Translations under genes and position numbers: made by a program
NCBI GenBank assembly: GCA_965229765.1
Contig: CBDDJT010000004.1
Span: 1,364,001 to 1,428,000 of the forward strand
DNA length: 64,000 bases
Source of the DNA: ASV31 sp965229765
GTDB lineage: Bacteria > Pseudomonadota > Alphaproteobacteria > Rhodobacterales > Rhodobacteraceae
Direction: 5' to 3'
The notes under the pieces: model-generated
Told to the model about the DNA's origin: nothing
What the model saw: only the letters and a program-made list of their open reading frames with translations
Databases searched by the model: none
Shown: piece after piece, positions 16,394 to 24,085 of the stretch
Position numbering within the stretch: position 1 is the first letter of the stretch
Layout of the letters: each line of letters opens with the position of its first letter

Positions 16394-18013
16394 ATGGCTC
16401 AATTCATCAACGCCAAGGAGGACTTGGTCACAGAGGCCATCGATGGTGTCCTTGCCGCTTCGGGCGGCGCGCTCTCTCGGCTGGACGGCTATCCCCACAT
16501 CAAGGTCGTCTTCCGCAGCGATTGGGATAAATCCAGGGTCGCCCTTGTGTCGGGCGGAGGGTCGGGACACGAGCCCGCCCACGCCGGGTTCGTCGGCCAC
16601 GGCATGTTGACCGCTGCCGTCTGCGGAGAGGTCTTCGCCTCGCCGTCGGTCGAGGCAGTTCTTGCCGGCATCCTTGCCGTGACGGGCGATCCGGGCTGCC
16701 TGCTGATCGTAAAGAACTATACGGGCGACCGCCTGAACTTCGGACTGGCCGCCGAACGCGCCCGGGCCCTTGGGCGCAAGGTCGAAATGGTGGTCGTGGA
16801 CGATGACATCGCGCTTCCGCACCTGCCGCAGCCGCGTGGTGTGGCCGGGACGCTCTTTGTGCACAAGATCGCCGGGGCGATGGCCGAAGACGGCGCGGAC
16901 CTTGCCGCCGTGACGCAGGCAGCCAAGGCCGTGATCGGCAAGGTCGCCTCTATCGGGATGAGCCTTGACACATGCACGATCCCCGGCTCGAACAAGGAAG
17001 ACCGCATCGGCGCGGGCAAGGCCGAGCTTGGCCTTGGCATTCACGGCGAACCGGGGGTCGAGCAGGTGGATTTCTCGACCGCGATGACGGCCATGGCCAC
17101 GGTTGTGAGCAAGCTCAGGGGTCATTCAACCGGCGACACGGTCGCCATCGTCAACAACCTCGGCTCTACCACGCCGCTGGAAATGTCGGTCCTGACACAT
17201 GCTCTGACGGCCTCCGGCCTGGTCGGTCACATCATCGGTCCTGCGCCGCTGATGACCTCGCTGGACATGCACGGTTTCTCGGTCTCGATCATGGACGCCA
17301 CGCCTGCCGAATACGCGGCCCTGGCCGCGCCCGTCTCGATGCCGGCTTGGCCCGGAATGGCGCGGGTCGTCACGCCGCCCGTCGTCGGCCTTCCCGACGG
17401 TCTTACCCCGATAGAACCGATCGCGTCCAGAAACGACAGAACGCGCGGGATCATAGAGAAAGTCGCCGATCTGCTGATCTCTGTCGAAGGGCGCCTGAAC
17501 GAACTGGACGCCAAATCGGGCGATGGCGATACGGGAAGCACGCTTGCCACCGCCGCGCGTGCCCTGAAGTCCAGCCTGGACCGTATGCCGCTGGCCGATC
17601 TGACACAGCTTTTCCCGGCGCTCGGAAACGAACTGAGCCAGACCATGGGGGGCTCTTCGGGCGTCATCCTCGCGATCTATTTCAACGCTGCGGGCGACGC
17701 CTGTTCGAACGGGGCCGTCGTCCAGAAGGCCCTGGTCGAAGGCCTTGAACGCGTCAGCCAGGTCGGGGGCGCCACGGTGGGTGACCGCACCATGATCGAT
17801 GCGCTGGCCCCGGCACTGAAGGCCCTGCCCAACGGCATCGCCGCGGCCGCCGCCGCCGCCCGCGCCGGCGCTGACAGCACGGCTGCCATCCACCGCGCCA
17901 AGGCGGGCCGCGCCGCCTATGTGCCCGCAGAAAACCTAAAGGGGCACAATGACCCCGGCGCCGAAGCGGTTGCGCTTCTCTTCGACGCGCTTGCAAAGGA
18001 AATGGTGAACTAA
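16394..18013 (+). CDS. Fused DhaK-DhaL dihydroxyacetone/keto-polyol kinase, 539 aa
   Basis: The N-terminal DhaK domain (1-330) has the substrate-site motifs SGGGSGHEPAHAGFVG (52-68) and GLGIHGEPG, in which H217 is placed like the His that covalently holds the keto group in DhaK. The C-terminal DhaL domain (about 347-539) has the ADP/Mg motif DAKSGDGDTG (372-381). ATP-dependent fused enzymes phosphorylate dihydroxyacetone or C4 keto-sugars such as erythrulose. Here it sits inside a sugar/polyol operon with an isomerase and a dehydrogenase, so a tetrulose or related ketose kinase is plausible (inference). It starts 12 bp after the second ATPase, with GGAGG upstream. Confidence 0.88.
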   Translation: MAQFINAKEDLVTEAIDGVLAASGGALSRLDGYPHIKVVFRSDWDKSRVALVSGGGSGHEPAHAGFVGHGMLTAAVCGEVFASPSVEAVLAGILAVTGDPGCLLIVKNYTGDRLNFGLAAERARALGRKVEMVVVDDDIALPHLPQPRGVAGTLFVHKIAGAMAEDGADLAAVTQAAKAVIGKVASIGMSLDTCTIPGSNKEDRIGAGKAELGLGIHGEPGVEQVDFSTAMTAMATVVSKLRGHSTGDTVAIVNNLGSTTPLEMSVLTHALTASGLVGHIIGPAPLMTSLDMHGFSVSIMDATPAEYAALAAPVSMPAWPGMARVVTPPVVGLPDGLTPIEPIASRNDRTRGIIEKVADLLISVEGRLNELDAKSGDGDTGSTLATAARALKSSLDRMPLADLTQLFPALGNELSQTMGGSSGVILAIYFNAAGDACSNGAVVQKALVEGLERVSQVGGATVGDRTMIDALAPALKALPNGIAAAAAAARAGADSTAAIHRAKAGRAAYVPAENLKGHNDPGAEAVALLFDALAKEMVN

Positions 18014-18014
18014 A

Positions 18015-19076
18015 CTGAGCAAACCGAGCCTCACCGTCGTCGCAAAACCAACGGTCAATGACATTGCCCGTGTAGCCGGCGTAAGCTTGGCGACCGTCGA
18101 TCGCGTGCTCAACGACCGGCCCGGCGTGCGGTCGGTCACCATCAAGAAGGTGCAAGAGGCGATCGACAAGCTGGGGTATGTGCGCGACACCGCCGCGGCA
18201 AATCTGGCGCGCCAGAGGACTTATCGCTTCGTCTTCGTGCTGCCCGACTGGAAGGGTCAGTTCCTGGCCAGCCTCGAACAGGGCATCTCTGAGATCATCC
18301 TGAACGCTCCGCAGAACCGGACCGAAGTGCGCACGATCCGCGTGCCGAACCACGACCACACCCATCTGGCCGCGACCCTGGGGGGGCTGGATCCCGCCGA
18401 AGTCGATGGCCTGGCGATCATGGCAAAGGAAACGCCGCTGGTCCGCGATGCGATCGCGAACCTGCGCAAGCGGGGCATCCCGGTCGTGTCGCTCGTCGCG
18501 GACCAGCCGAATTCGGATCGCGACCATTTCGTCGGCATCGACAACGTGGCCGCCGGGCGCACGGCGGGCACGCTTCTGGGCCGCTTTACCGGCGGGCAGA
18601 GGGGCAAGGTCGTCGTCGTGATCACCAACAAGCAATCGCGAGACATGATCGAACGCCGCCACGGCTTTGATCAGGTCGTCGGCGCCCATTTCCCGCATCT
18701 GGAGCCGCTGCCAAGCATCGAGGGACAGGAAGACCCACAGCACACCGAGAAGGTGACGCTTCGCGCGCTGCAAGCCAACCCGGACGCAATCGGCATTTAC
18801 TCGGTCGGCGCCAGCGTGCAGGGCATCGCCCGTGCGATCGCCGCCGCCCGGCTGCCGAAGCGCCCCATTCTGATAGACCACGAACTGACGGAAAACTCGG
18901 CCGCCCTGTTGCGCAGCGGGGTGGTGGATGCGGTCATCACGCAGAATACCGGGCATCTTGCGCGAAGCGCGCTGCGCGTCCTGCGCGCCAAATGCGACAA
19001 GACACCCGTGATCGAAAGCCAGGAAAACATCCGGATCGAGATCGTGATCCGCGAAAACCTGCCATCCATGAAGTAA
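18015..19076 (+). CDS. LacI-family transcriptional regulator with apparent CTG start, 353 aa
   Basis: The helix-turn-helix VNDIARVAGVSLATVDRVLN is complete only if translation begins well before the first in-frame TTG (18087), which lies inside it. The frame is closed upstream by TGA at 18006, and the only plausible start is CTG at 18015, giving (M)SKPSLTVVAKPTVNDIARV. The remaining ~290 residues form the periplasmic-binding-protein-like effector domain. It lies 1 bp after the kinase gene and probably autoregulates the operon through the palindromes at 10678. The effector is probably the transported sugar or a phosphorylated intermediate. An AAGGAA some 12 bp upstream is the only ribosome site seen. 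Confidence 0.82.
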   Translation: MSKPSLTVVAKPTVNDIARVAGVSLATVDRVLNDRPGVRSVTIKKVQEAIDKLGYVRDTAAANLARQRTYRFVFVLPDWKGQFLASLEQGISEIILNAPQNRTEVRTIRVPNHDHTHLAATLGGLDPAEVDGLAIMAKETPLVRDAIANLRKRGIPVVSLVADQPNSDRDHFVGIDNVAAGRTAGTLLGRFTGGQRGKVVVVITNKQSRDMIERRHGFDQVVGAHFPHLEPLPSIEGQEDPQHTEKVTLRALQANPDAIGIYSVGASVQGIARAIAAARLPKRPILIDHELTENSAALLRSGVVDAVITQNTGHLARSALRVLRAKCDKTPVIESQENIRIEIVIRENLPSMK

Positions 19077-19095
19077 GCACTATCGGGAGGACGCC

Positions 19096-20151
19096 ATGAA
19101 GAAGATCAAGGGACCCGCGCTGTTCCTGGCCCAGTTCGCGGGGGATAAGGCCCCGTTCAACTCTTGGGGCGCAATCACCGACTGGGCGGCCGATTGCGGA
19201 TACGTGGGCGTGCAGGTACCCAGTTGGGACGGCCGCCTGTTCGATCTCGCGACTGCGGCCGAAAGCAAGGACTACTGCGACGAATTCAAGGGGATCGCGG
19301 CCGCCAACGGGGTCGAGGTCACCGAGCTTTCGACCCACCTTCAGGGGCAGCTTGTGGCCGTTCACCCGGCATACGACACGGCCTTTGACGGTTTTGCCGC
19401 CCCAGAGGTGCGCGGCAATCCCAAGGCGCGTCAGGAATGGGCCGTCGATCAGGTCAGAAAGGCGCTTTCGGCCTCAAGAAACCTTGGGATCTCGGCCCAT
19501 GCCACCTTTTCGGGTTCGTTGGCATGGCCCTATGTCTATCCATGGCCGCAGCGCCCGGCCGGCCTGATCGAAACGGCCTTTGACGAACTCGCGGCGCGCT
19601 GGACACCTATCCTGGATCACGCCGAGGACTGTGGCGTCGATGTCTGCTACGAGATCCATCCCGGCGAAGACCTTCACGACGGCGTGACATACGAAATGTT
19701 CCTGGAACGCACCGGCAACCATGCCCGCGCCTGCATGCTCTACGACCCGTCGCACTACGTGCTTCAGTGCCTGGACTACCTGGACAACATCGACATCTAC
19801 AAGGACCGCATCCGGATGTTCCACGTCAAGGATGCCGAGTTCAATCCGACCGGACGACAGGGCGTCTATTCCGGCTATCAAAGCTGGGTCGACCGGGCCG
19901 GCCGGTTCCGCTCGCTCGGGGACGGACAGGTCGACTTCGCCGCGATCTTTTCGAAACTGACGGCCATCGGCTTCGACGGCTGGGCCGTCGTCGAGTGGGA
20001 ATGCGCGATCAAGCATCCCGAAGACGGCGCGCGCGAGGGCGCAGCCTTTGTGCGCGATCACATCATACGTCCCACCGAGGTCGCGTTCGACGACTTTGCG
20101 GACGGCGGAACGGATGACGCGGGCAATCGCAAGATGCTGGGGATCGGCTGA
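19096..20151 (+). CDS. Sugar-phosphate isomerase/epimerase (AP-endonuclease-2 TIM barrel), 351 aa
   Basis: The sequence follows the Xyl-isomerase-like TIM-barrel pattern: GYVGVQVPSWDGRLFDL early, HATFSGSLAWPYVYPW in the middle, then metal-ligand segments YEIHPGEDLHDG (Glu/His), YDPSHYVLQ (Asp/His), FHVKDAEF (His) and VVEWECAI (Glu). Such enzymes isomerise or epimerise sugars, sugar phosphates or inosose-like ketones in the cytosol. GGGAGG lies 7 bp before the ATG. Its stop overlaps the next ATG by one base (TGATG), and the pair recurs in many polyol pathways. The precise substrate is not evident. Confidence 0.85.
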   Translation: MKKIKGPALFLAQFAGDKAPFNSWGAITDWAADCGYVGVQVPSWDGRLFDLATAAESKDYCDEFKGIAAANGVEVTELSTHLQGQLVAVHPAYDTAFDGFAAPEVRGNPKARQEWAVDQVRKALSASRNLGISAHATFSGSLAWPYVYPWPQRPAGLIETAFDELAARWTPILDHAEDCGVDVCYEIHPGEDLHDGVTYEMFLERTGNHARACMLYDPSHYVLQCLDYLDNIDIYKDRIRMFHVKDAEFNPTGRQGVYSGYQSWVDRAGRFRSLGDGQVDFAAIFSKLTAIGFDGWAVVEWECAIKHPEDGAREGAAFVRDHIIRPTEVAFDDFADGGTDDAGNRKMLGIG

Positions 20152-21302
20152 TGGTCACAGGCAGGAACGAGACGCTCGCCGGGCGCATCCGCCTGGGCAT
20201 GGTCGGCGGCGGGAATGACGCCTTCATCGGTGGTGTTCACCGGATCGCCAGCCGCCTCGACGATCACTTTGAACTGGTCGCGGGCGCGCTTTCGTCCACG
20301 CCCGAAAAGGCGCGCGCAAGCGGCGAGGCCCTTGGCCTTCCCCGCATCTACGACGACTTCAGGCAGATGGCCATCCGCGAGGCCCACCGAAAGGACGGGA
20401 TCGAGGCCGTCTCGATCGTGACGCCGAACCATGTTCATTACCAGGCGGCGCGGGAATTCCTGAAACGCGGCATCCACGTGATCTGCGACAAGCCGCTGAC
20501 CTCGACGCTGGCGGACGCCAGAAAGATGGTCAAGGCGGTGGAGCGCTCTGGCGCGCTGTTCATCCTGACCCACAACTACACCGGCTATCCCATGGTGCGT
20601 CAGGCCCGCCAGATGGTCCTGGATGGCGAGATCGGGACGATCCGCGTTGTGCAGGTCGAGTACCCGCAGGACTGGCTGACCGTCGAACAGGACTTCAAGC
20701 AGGCCGAGTGGCGGACCGACCCCGCGCGCTCTGGCGCCGGTGGCTCGACGGGCGATATCGGAACCCACGCCTACAACCTCGCATGTTTCGTCACCGGGCT
20801 TGAAGCCGAAGAACTCGCCGCCGATCTTGCCGCCTTCGTCCCCGGTCGCCTTGTCGACGACAATGCCCATGTGCTGCTGCGCTTCCGTGGCGGGGCCAAG
20901 GGGATGCTCTGGTCGAGCCAGGTTGCGCCCGGCAACGAAAATGCGCTCAGGATCAGGGTTTACGGCGAAACGGGTGGCCTTGAATGGGCGCAGGAGGACC
21001 CGAATTGCCTGTGGCACACGCCCTTTGGCCAGTCCAAGCGCCTGATCACGCGGGGCGGGGCAGGCGCGGGCACCGCCGCCGCCAGGATAAGCAGAATACC
21101 GCCCGGACACCCCGAGGGCTATCTGGAGGGGTTTGCGAACATCTACACCGAGGCGGCCAACGCGATACTGGCGCGGCGCAAGGGTGTCGCGGCTGACCCG
21201 GACGTTCTCTTTCCCACGGTCACGGACGGCCTGAAAGGCGTTCAGTTCGTCGATGCCTGTGTCCGAAGCTCGGCAAGGAATTCCGGCTGGGTCCGGCTGT
21301 AG
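20151..21302 (+). CDS. Gfo/Idh/MocA-family NAD(P)-dependent dehydrogenase, 383 aa
   Basis: An N-terminal Rossmann fold (LGMVGGGNDAFIGGVH, residues about 11-26, a slightly unusual dinucleotide loop) is followed by SIVTPNHVHYQAA and the catalytic-Lys motif HVICDKPLTSTL. The C-terminal domain contains SGAGGSTGDIGTHAYNLA, whose D-x-x-x-H is the expected catalytic pair. Members oxidise hydroxyl groups of sugars, inositols or their derivatives. It is translationally coupled to the isomerase, so the two probably act in sequence on the imported sugar. It is the last intact gene of the operon. Confidence 0.85.
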   Translation: MVTGRNETLAGRIRLGMVGGGNDAFIGGVHRIASRLDDHFELVAGALSSTPEKARASGEALGLPRIYDDFRQMAIREAHRKDGIEAVSIVTPNHVHYQAAREFLKRGIHVICDKPLTSTLADARKMVKAVERSGALFILTHNYTGYPMVRQARQMVLDGEIGTIRVVQVEYPQDWLTVEQDFKQAEWRTDPARSGAGGSTGDIGTHAYNLACFVTGLEAEELAADLAAFVPGRLVDDNAHVLLRFRGGAKGMLWSSQVAPGNENALRIRVYGETGGLEWAQEDPNCLWHTPFGQSKRLITRGGAGAGTAAARISRIPPGHPEGYLEGFANIYTEAANAILARRKGVAADPDVLFPTVTDGLKGVQFVDACVRSSARNSGWVRL

Positions 21303-21396
21303 CCGCGCCGACCGCCCGCGCTTTGGCCCCCGGCCGCTGCGATCCGCCCTGGGTCAGTCGCAGCCCCCCGGGGGGGCGTGAACACATGGTCGCTCG

Positions 21397-22146
21397 ATGG
21401 CTTCATTGCGGAAGGATTTCAGCCGGCCGAGTTTGGCTGGTGCTGACGTCGGACAGCCAAGCCAAATGGCCAACGGCAACACATACGATGCCGAGGGCCG
21501 GCTTCTGACTTGCGAACACGCGACAAGCCGCGTGGTCCGGCAGGAGGCGGACGGCGCGCTGACGGTGCTTGCCAGCCATCACGGGGACAGGGCGCTCAAC
21601 AGTCCCAATGACATCATCGTTGTCCGCGACGGCACGATCTGGTTCACCGACCCCCTTGCCGGGCGCAAGCCCTTCTTCGGGGTGCCCCGCCAGCAGGAGC
21701 TGGATTTCCAGGGCGTCTGGCGGCTGTGCCCCGGGGCCGACGCGCCGGAGCCCGTGGTGACCGACTTCGAGTTGCCGAACGGGCTGTGCACCGATCCTGC
21801 CGAGACGCTGCTTTACGTGAACGACACGCCGCGCGGGCATATCCGCCGGTTCGAGCTGGCCGCCGACGGGACGCTGTCGGGCGGCACGGAATTCGCGCGG
21901 CTGACCGGCGAGGGCGAAGGCGTGCCCGATGGCCTGAAGACCGATACCGAGGGCCGCGTATGGTGCACCGGGCCCGGTGGCGTCCATGTCTTCGCCCCGG
22001 ACGGAATCCCGCTTGGCGTGATCCGCATCCCCGAAAAGACCGCGAACTTCACGTGGATGGGCGAAGACCGGCGCACGCTCGTGACCGCCTCGTCCACATC
22101 GCCTTACACGTTGCCGGTGATGGCCCGCGGACACCACCTGTTCTGA
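21397..22146 (+). pseudogene. SMP-30/gluconolactonase-like protein, N-terminally truncated
   Basis: From about 21464 the protein is typical of the SMP-30/lactonase beta-propeller: MANGNTYDAEGRLLTCEH, NSPNDIIVVRDGTIWFTDP, LPNGLCTDPAETLLYVND and PDGLKTDTEGRVWCTGP, carrying the Asn and Asp metal ligands. The first blade, with the catalytic-metal Glu of the family (normally in an EGP motif), is missing; the upstream bases encode unrelated residues and contain frame changes around 21370-21460. It is probably a decayed lactonase that once completed the pathway of the preceding operon. A working short protein cannot be excluded. Confidence 0.65.
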
Positions 22147-22154
22147 GGCGGGGC

Positions 22155-22439
22155 ATGAAGTACATCCTGTTCATCATGGCTGACCAGCTGCGCCACGACT
22201 ACCTGGGCTGCGCCGGCCACCGGAGCCTTCGGACGCCCCACATCGACGCGCTGGCCGCGCGCGGCGTGCGCTTTGCCGATGCCAATGTGCAATCGCCGGT
22301 CTGCGGGCCGTCGCGGATATGCATGTACATCCCTCGGTCCAGGGTGGCTCTGCAATCCGACACTGCCGTGAAACCCGATGGCCACCGAAGGCGACACCAC
22401 GCCTCGGGACGTCGCCCTACCATTCATGAATTTTCATAA
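22155..22439 (+). pseudogene. Sulfatase, N-terminal 58 codons only
   Basis: The first 58 residues are an excellent sulfatase N-terminus: MKYILFIMADQLRHDYLGC, then TPHIDALAARGVRFADA and the formylglycine motif VCGPSR (C50). Right after CGPSRICMY the frame enters unrelated sequence and terminates, so the catalytic domain is gone. It begins 8 bp after the SMP-30 fragment, so both belonged to one operon that was deleted or recombined at about 22330. This is a fourth sulfatase locus in the window. Confidence 0.8.
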
Positions 22440-22441
22440 AG

Positions 22442-22494
22442 TTCTAATAATAGAATCTATTTCTTGCCATCATTGCCGAGCCCAATTAATCCTA
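22442..22494 (+). promoter_or_regulatory. Putative promoter/operator region of the TTT importer operon
   Basis: An inverted repeat, TTCTA-ATAA-TAGAA (22442-22455), is followed by AATTAATCCTA (22484-22494). The same 11 bases occur before the GMC oxidoreductase gene (29680-29690), and the 35 bases before them are also loosely alike in the two regions (a TAGA-T-rich stretch, then TTGC and TGCC). This hints at a shared regulator, perhaps the GntR-family protein encoded at 28852. Inference only. Confidence 0.4.
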
Positions 22495-22531
22495 AAGATG
22501 GGTTTTTCAGTCCAATCTTCAGGGGGGCGAA

Positions 22532-23530
22532 ATGCAAAGAGCTTGTATCAAGACAGTGGTGAAGTCCGTGCTTGGCGCGGGTGCGGTGGCGGCGGCGCTT
22601 GCCTTTGGGGCAAGTCAGGCCAGCGCGCAAGGATACCCGGAACGGGCCGTCACCTTGGTTGCGCCACAGGCGGTAGGTGGCGCGGCCGACCTGGCCGCCC
22701 GGGCGTTCGCGGTTGTGGCCGAGAAATATCTTGGACAGCCAATTAGGGTCGTGAACACGGCCGGCGGTGCCGGCGTGCCGGGAATGATGTCGGTCGCCAC
22801 ATCGGCGCCGGACGGATACACGATGCTGGCACCAATGGCACCGTTTGCCCTTTCGGGCCCCGTGTTTCGTGCGGAATCTCCCTACCAGACGTTCGATTTC
22901 GACTACATAGCTATCCTCGAGGAGCAGCCGCTGGTGCTTGCGGTGCAGAGCGATAGTGAAATCACCGATGCCCAGATGCTTGTGGATTCGATCAGTTCGG
23001 GAAGCGGTGAACTGAAAGTCGCCGTGGGATCGCAGATTTCCCTTGCGACTTTGGTCTACAGGGCCCTGGTGATCGACACCGGCGCGCCTGAGTCCGCCAC
23101 AAGCGCCGTTCCTTACCGCAGCGGACCGGATTCCGTTCGCGGACTGCTTGCCGGCGATGTCGAGGCAGCGTCTATCAATCTTTCTTCCATCAACTCGGCG
23201 CTGCGTTCGGGTGATGCGCGTCTTCTGATGGTCACCACGGCGGAGCGCAACGAGGCTTATCCAGACGCGGTGACTGCAAAGGAACTCGGCCTTCAAACGG
23301 TGGATGGAATTACGCTCTGGATCGGGCTTTCTGGTCCGAAGGGGCTGCCCGAAGAGGTCAAGGAGAAATGGACCGAGGTCGTGGGACAGGTCTTTGCCGA
23401 TCCCGAGTACATCAAGCTCGTGAACCAAAGGGGAAGTGAGGTCGCAAATCTTTCAGGAGCCGACGCCATCGCGGAAATAGAGGCTCAGCTACAGACTTTT
23501 CAAACCCTCAAGGCAGCACTCGAGAACTGA
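22532..23530 (+). CDS. TTT-family (TctC/Bug) periplasmic binding protein, 332 aa
   Basis: The N-terminus is a signal peptide (hydrophobic GAGAVAAALAFGASQASA, cleaved after about residue 33). The mature protein starts YPERAVTLVAPQAVGGAADL, the standard Bug-family opening, and later has the carboxylate-contact loop NTAGGAGVPGM. Bug proteins bind small carboxylates or other anions without charged side chains in the pocket. It heads a transporter operon with TctB and TctA homologues and a cytosolic sulfatase, so the ligand may be an organic sulfate ester or its carboxylated form (inference). Confidence 0.88.
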   Translation: MQRACIKTVVKSVLGAGAVAAALAFGASQASAQGYPERAVTLVAPQAVGGAADLAARAFAVVAEKYLGQPIRVVNTAGGAGVPGMMSVATSAPDGYTMLAPMAPFALSGPVFRAESPYQTFDFDYIAILEEQPLVLAVQSDSEITDAQMLVDSISSGSGELKVAVGSQISLATLVYRALVIDTGAPESATSAVPYRSGPDSVRGLLAGDVEAASINLSSINSALRSGDARLLMVTTAERNEAYPDAVTAKELGLQTVDGITLWIGLSGPKGLPEEVKEKWTEVVGQVFADPEYIKLVNQRGSEVANLSGADAIAEIEAQLQTFQTLKAALEN

Positions 23531-23542
23531 ACCAATGCAGAA

Positions 23543-23568
23543 CCCCTGGCAGCCATGGGCTGCCGGGG
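23543..23568 (+). other. Intercistronic stem-loop between tctC-like and tctB-like genes
   Basis: GGCAGCC pairs with GGCTGCC around the loop ATG, extended by CCCC/GGGG with one bulged T. It lies 12 bp after the binding-protein stop codon and has no T-run, so it probably protects or attenuates mRNA between the binding-protein and permease genes. Confidence 0.65.
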
Positions 23569-23584
23569 CGTTGGGAGTTGCACG

Positions 23585-24085
23585 GTGTCATATACGTCTT
23601 CCAGGGATTTCTATTTCGACGTTTCGCTCATCTTGTTCGCGCTGCTTCTGCAATTCGTCCTGATCCCCGCCGGGGTCGATATGGGTGGCGCCCAAGATGA
23701 GGCGATCCTCTTGAGGCCCGATTTCTGGCCTCGTGTGATTGCCGTCGTAATGTTTGTTGCCGCAACCGCACATCTTGCCCTCGGTCTCTACAAGGGACCT
23801 CCGCCTGCGGCCAATGCAGAGACAGCGAAGCTGAAGATCAGGCCGCTTGGCACGGCGGCCATAGCCGGAATTCTTGTCATCATGCTAATTGCGGTGCGCC
23901 AGAACGGGCTGCTTCTGCCAGCCGTCGCATGTTTTTTGCTGGCGGCGTTCGCGATACATCCCGGGAAGCGGATGTTGAAGGTCGGACTTGCGGTTGCGGT
24001 TCCCGTTGCCGTCCTTCTCTTCTTTGAGCGCATCGCCAATATCCCGATGCCAATCGGGCGGGCTCTTCAGGGGCTTATCTTTTGA
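23585..24085 (+). CDS. TTT transporter small membrane subunit (TctB-like), 166 aa
   Basis: Four hydrophobic segments are visible: near the N-terminus (SLILFALLLQFVLIPAGV), VIAVVMFVAATAHLALGL, TAAIAGILVIMLIAV with LLLPAVACFLLAAFAI, and the final AVAVPVAVLLFFERI. This is the TctB layout. The GTG at 23585 is favoured by GGGAG 8 bp upstream; an in-frame start at 23555 falls in the hairpin. Its stop overlaps the ATG of the large permease (ATGA). It assists the TctA channel. Confidence 0.8.
   Translation: MSYTSSRDFYFDVSLILFALLLQFVLIPAGVDMGGAQDEAILLRPDFWPRVIAVVMFVAATAHLALGLYKGPPPAANAETAKLKIRPLGTAAIAGILVIMLIAVRQNGLLLPAVACFLLAAFAIHPGKRMLKVGLAVAVPVAVLLFFERIANIPMPIGRALQGLIF

Noticed and set aside
14233..17125. 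Two long minus-strand open frames opposite the ABC ATPases and DhaKL
   Set aside because: Antisense shadows of genes with intact Walker, signature and DhaK/DhaL motifs; no ribosome sites and no recognisable protein features.
17840..17870. Run of GCC/GCG triplets in the DhaL domain as a repeat element
   Set aside because: It encodes an alanine-rich helix normal for DhaL in a high-GC genome.
21366..21380. C6G7 palindrome after the dehydrogenase gene as a terminator
   Set aside because: It is self-complementary without a loop and has no T-tract; more likely simple GC-rich sequence in the scar.
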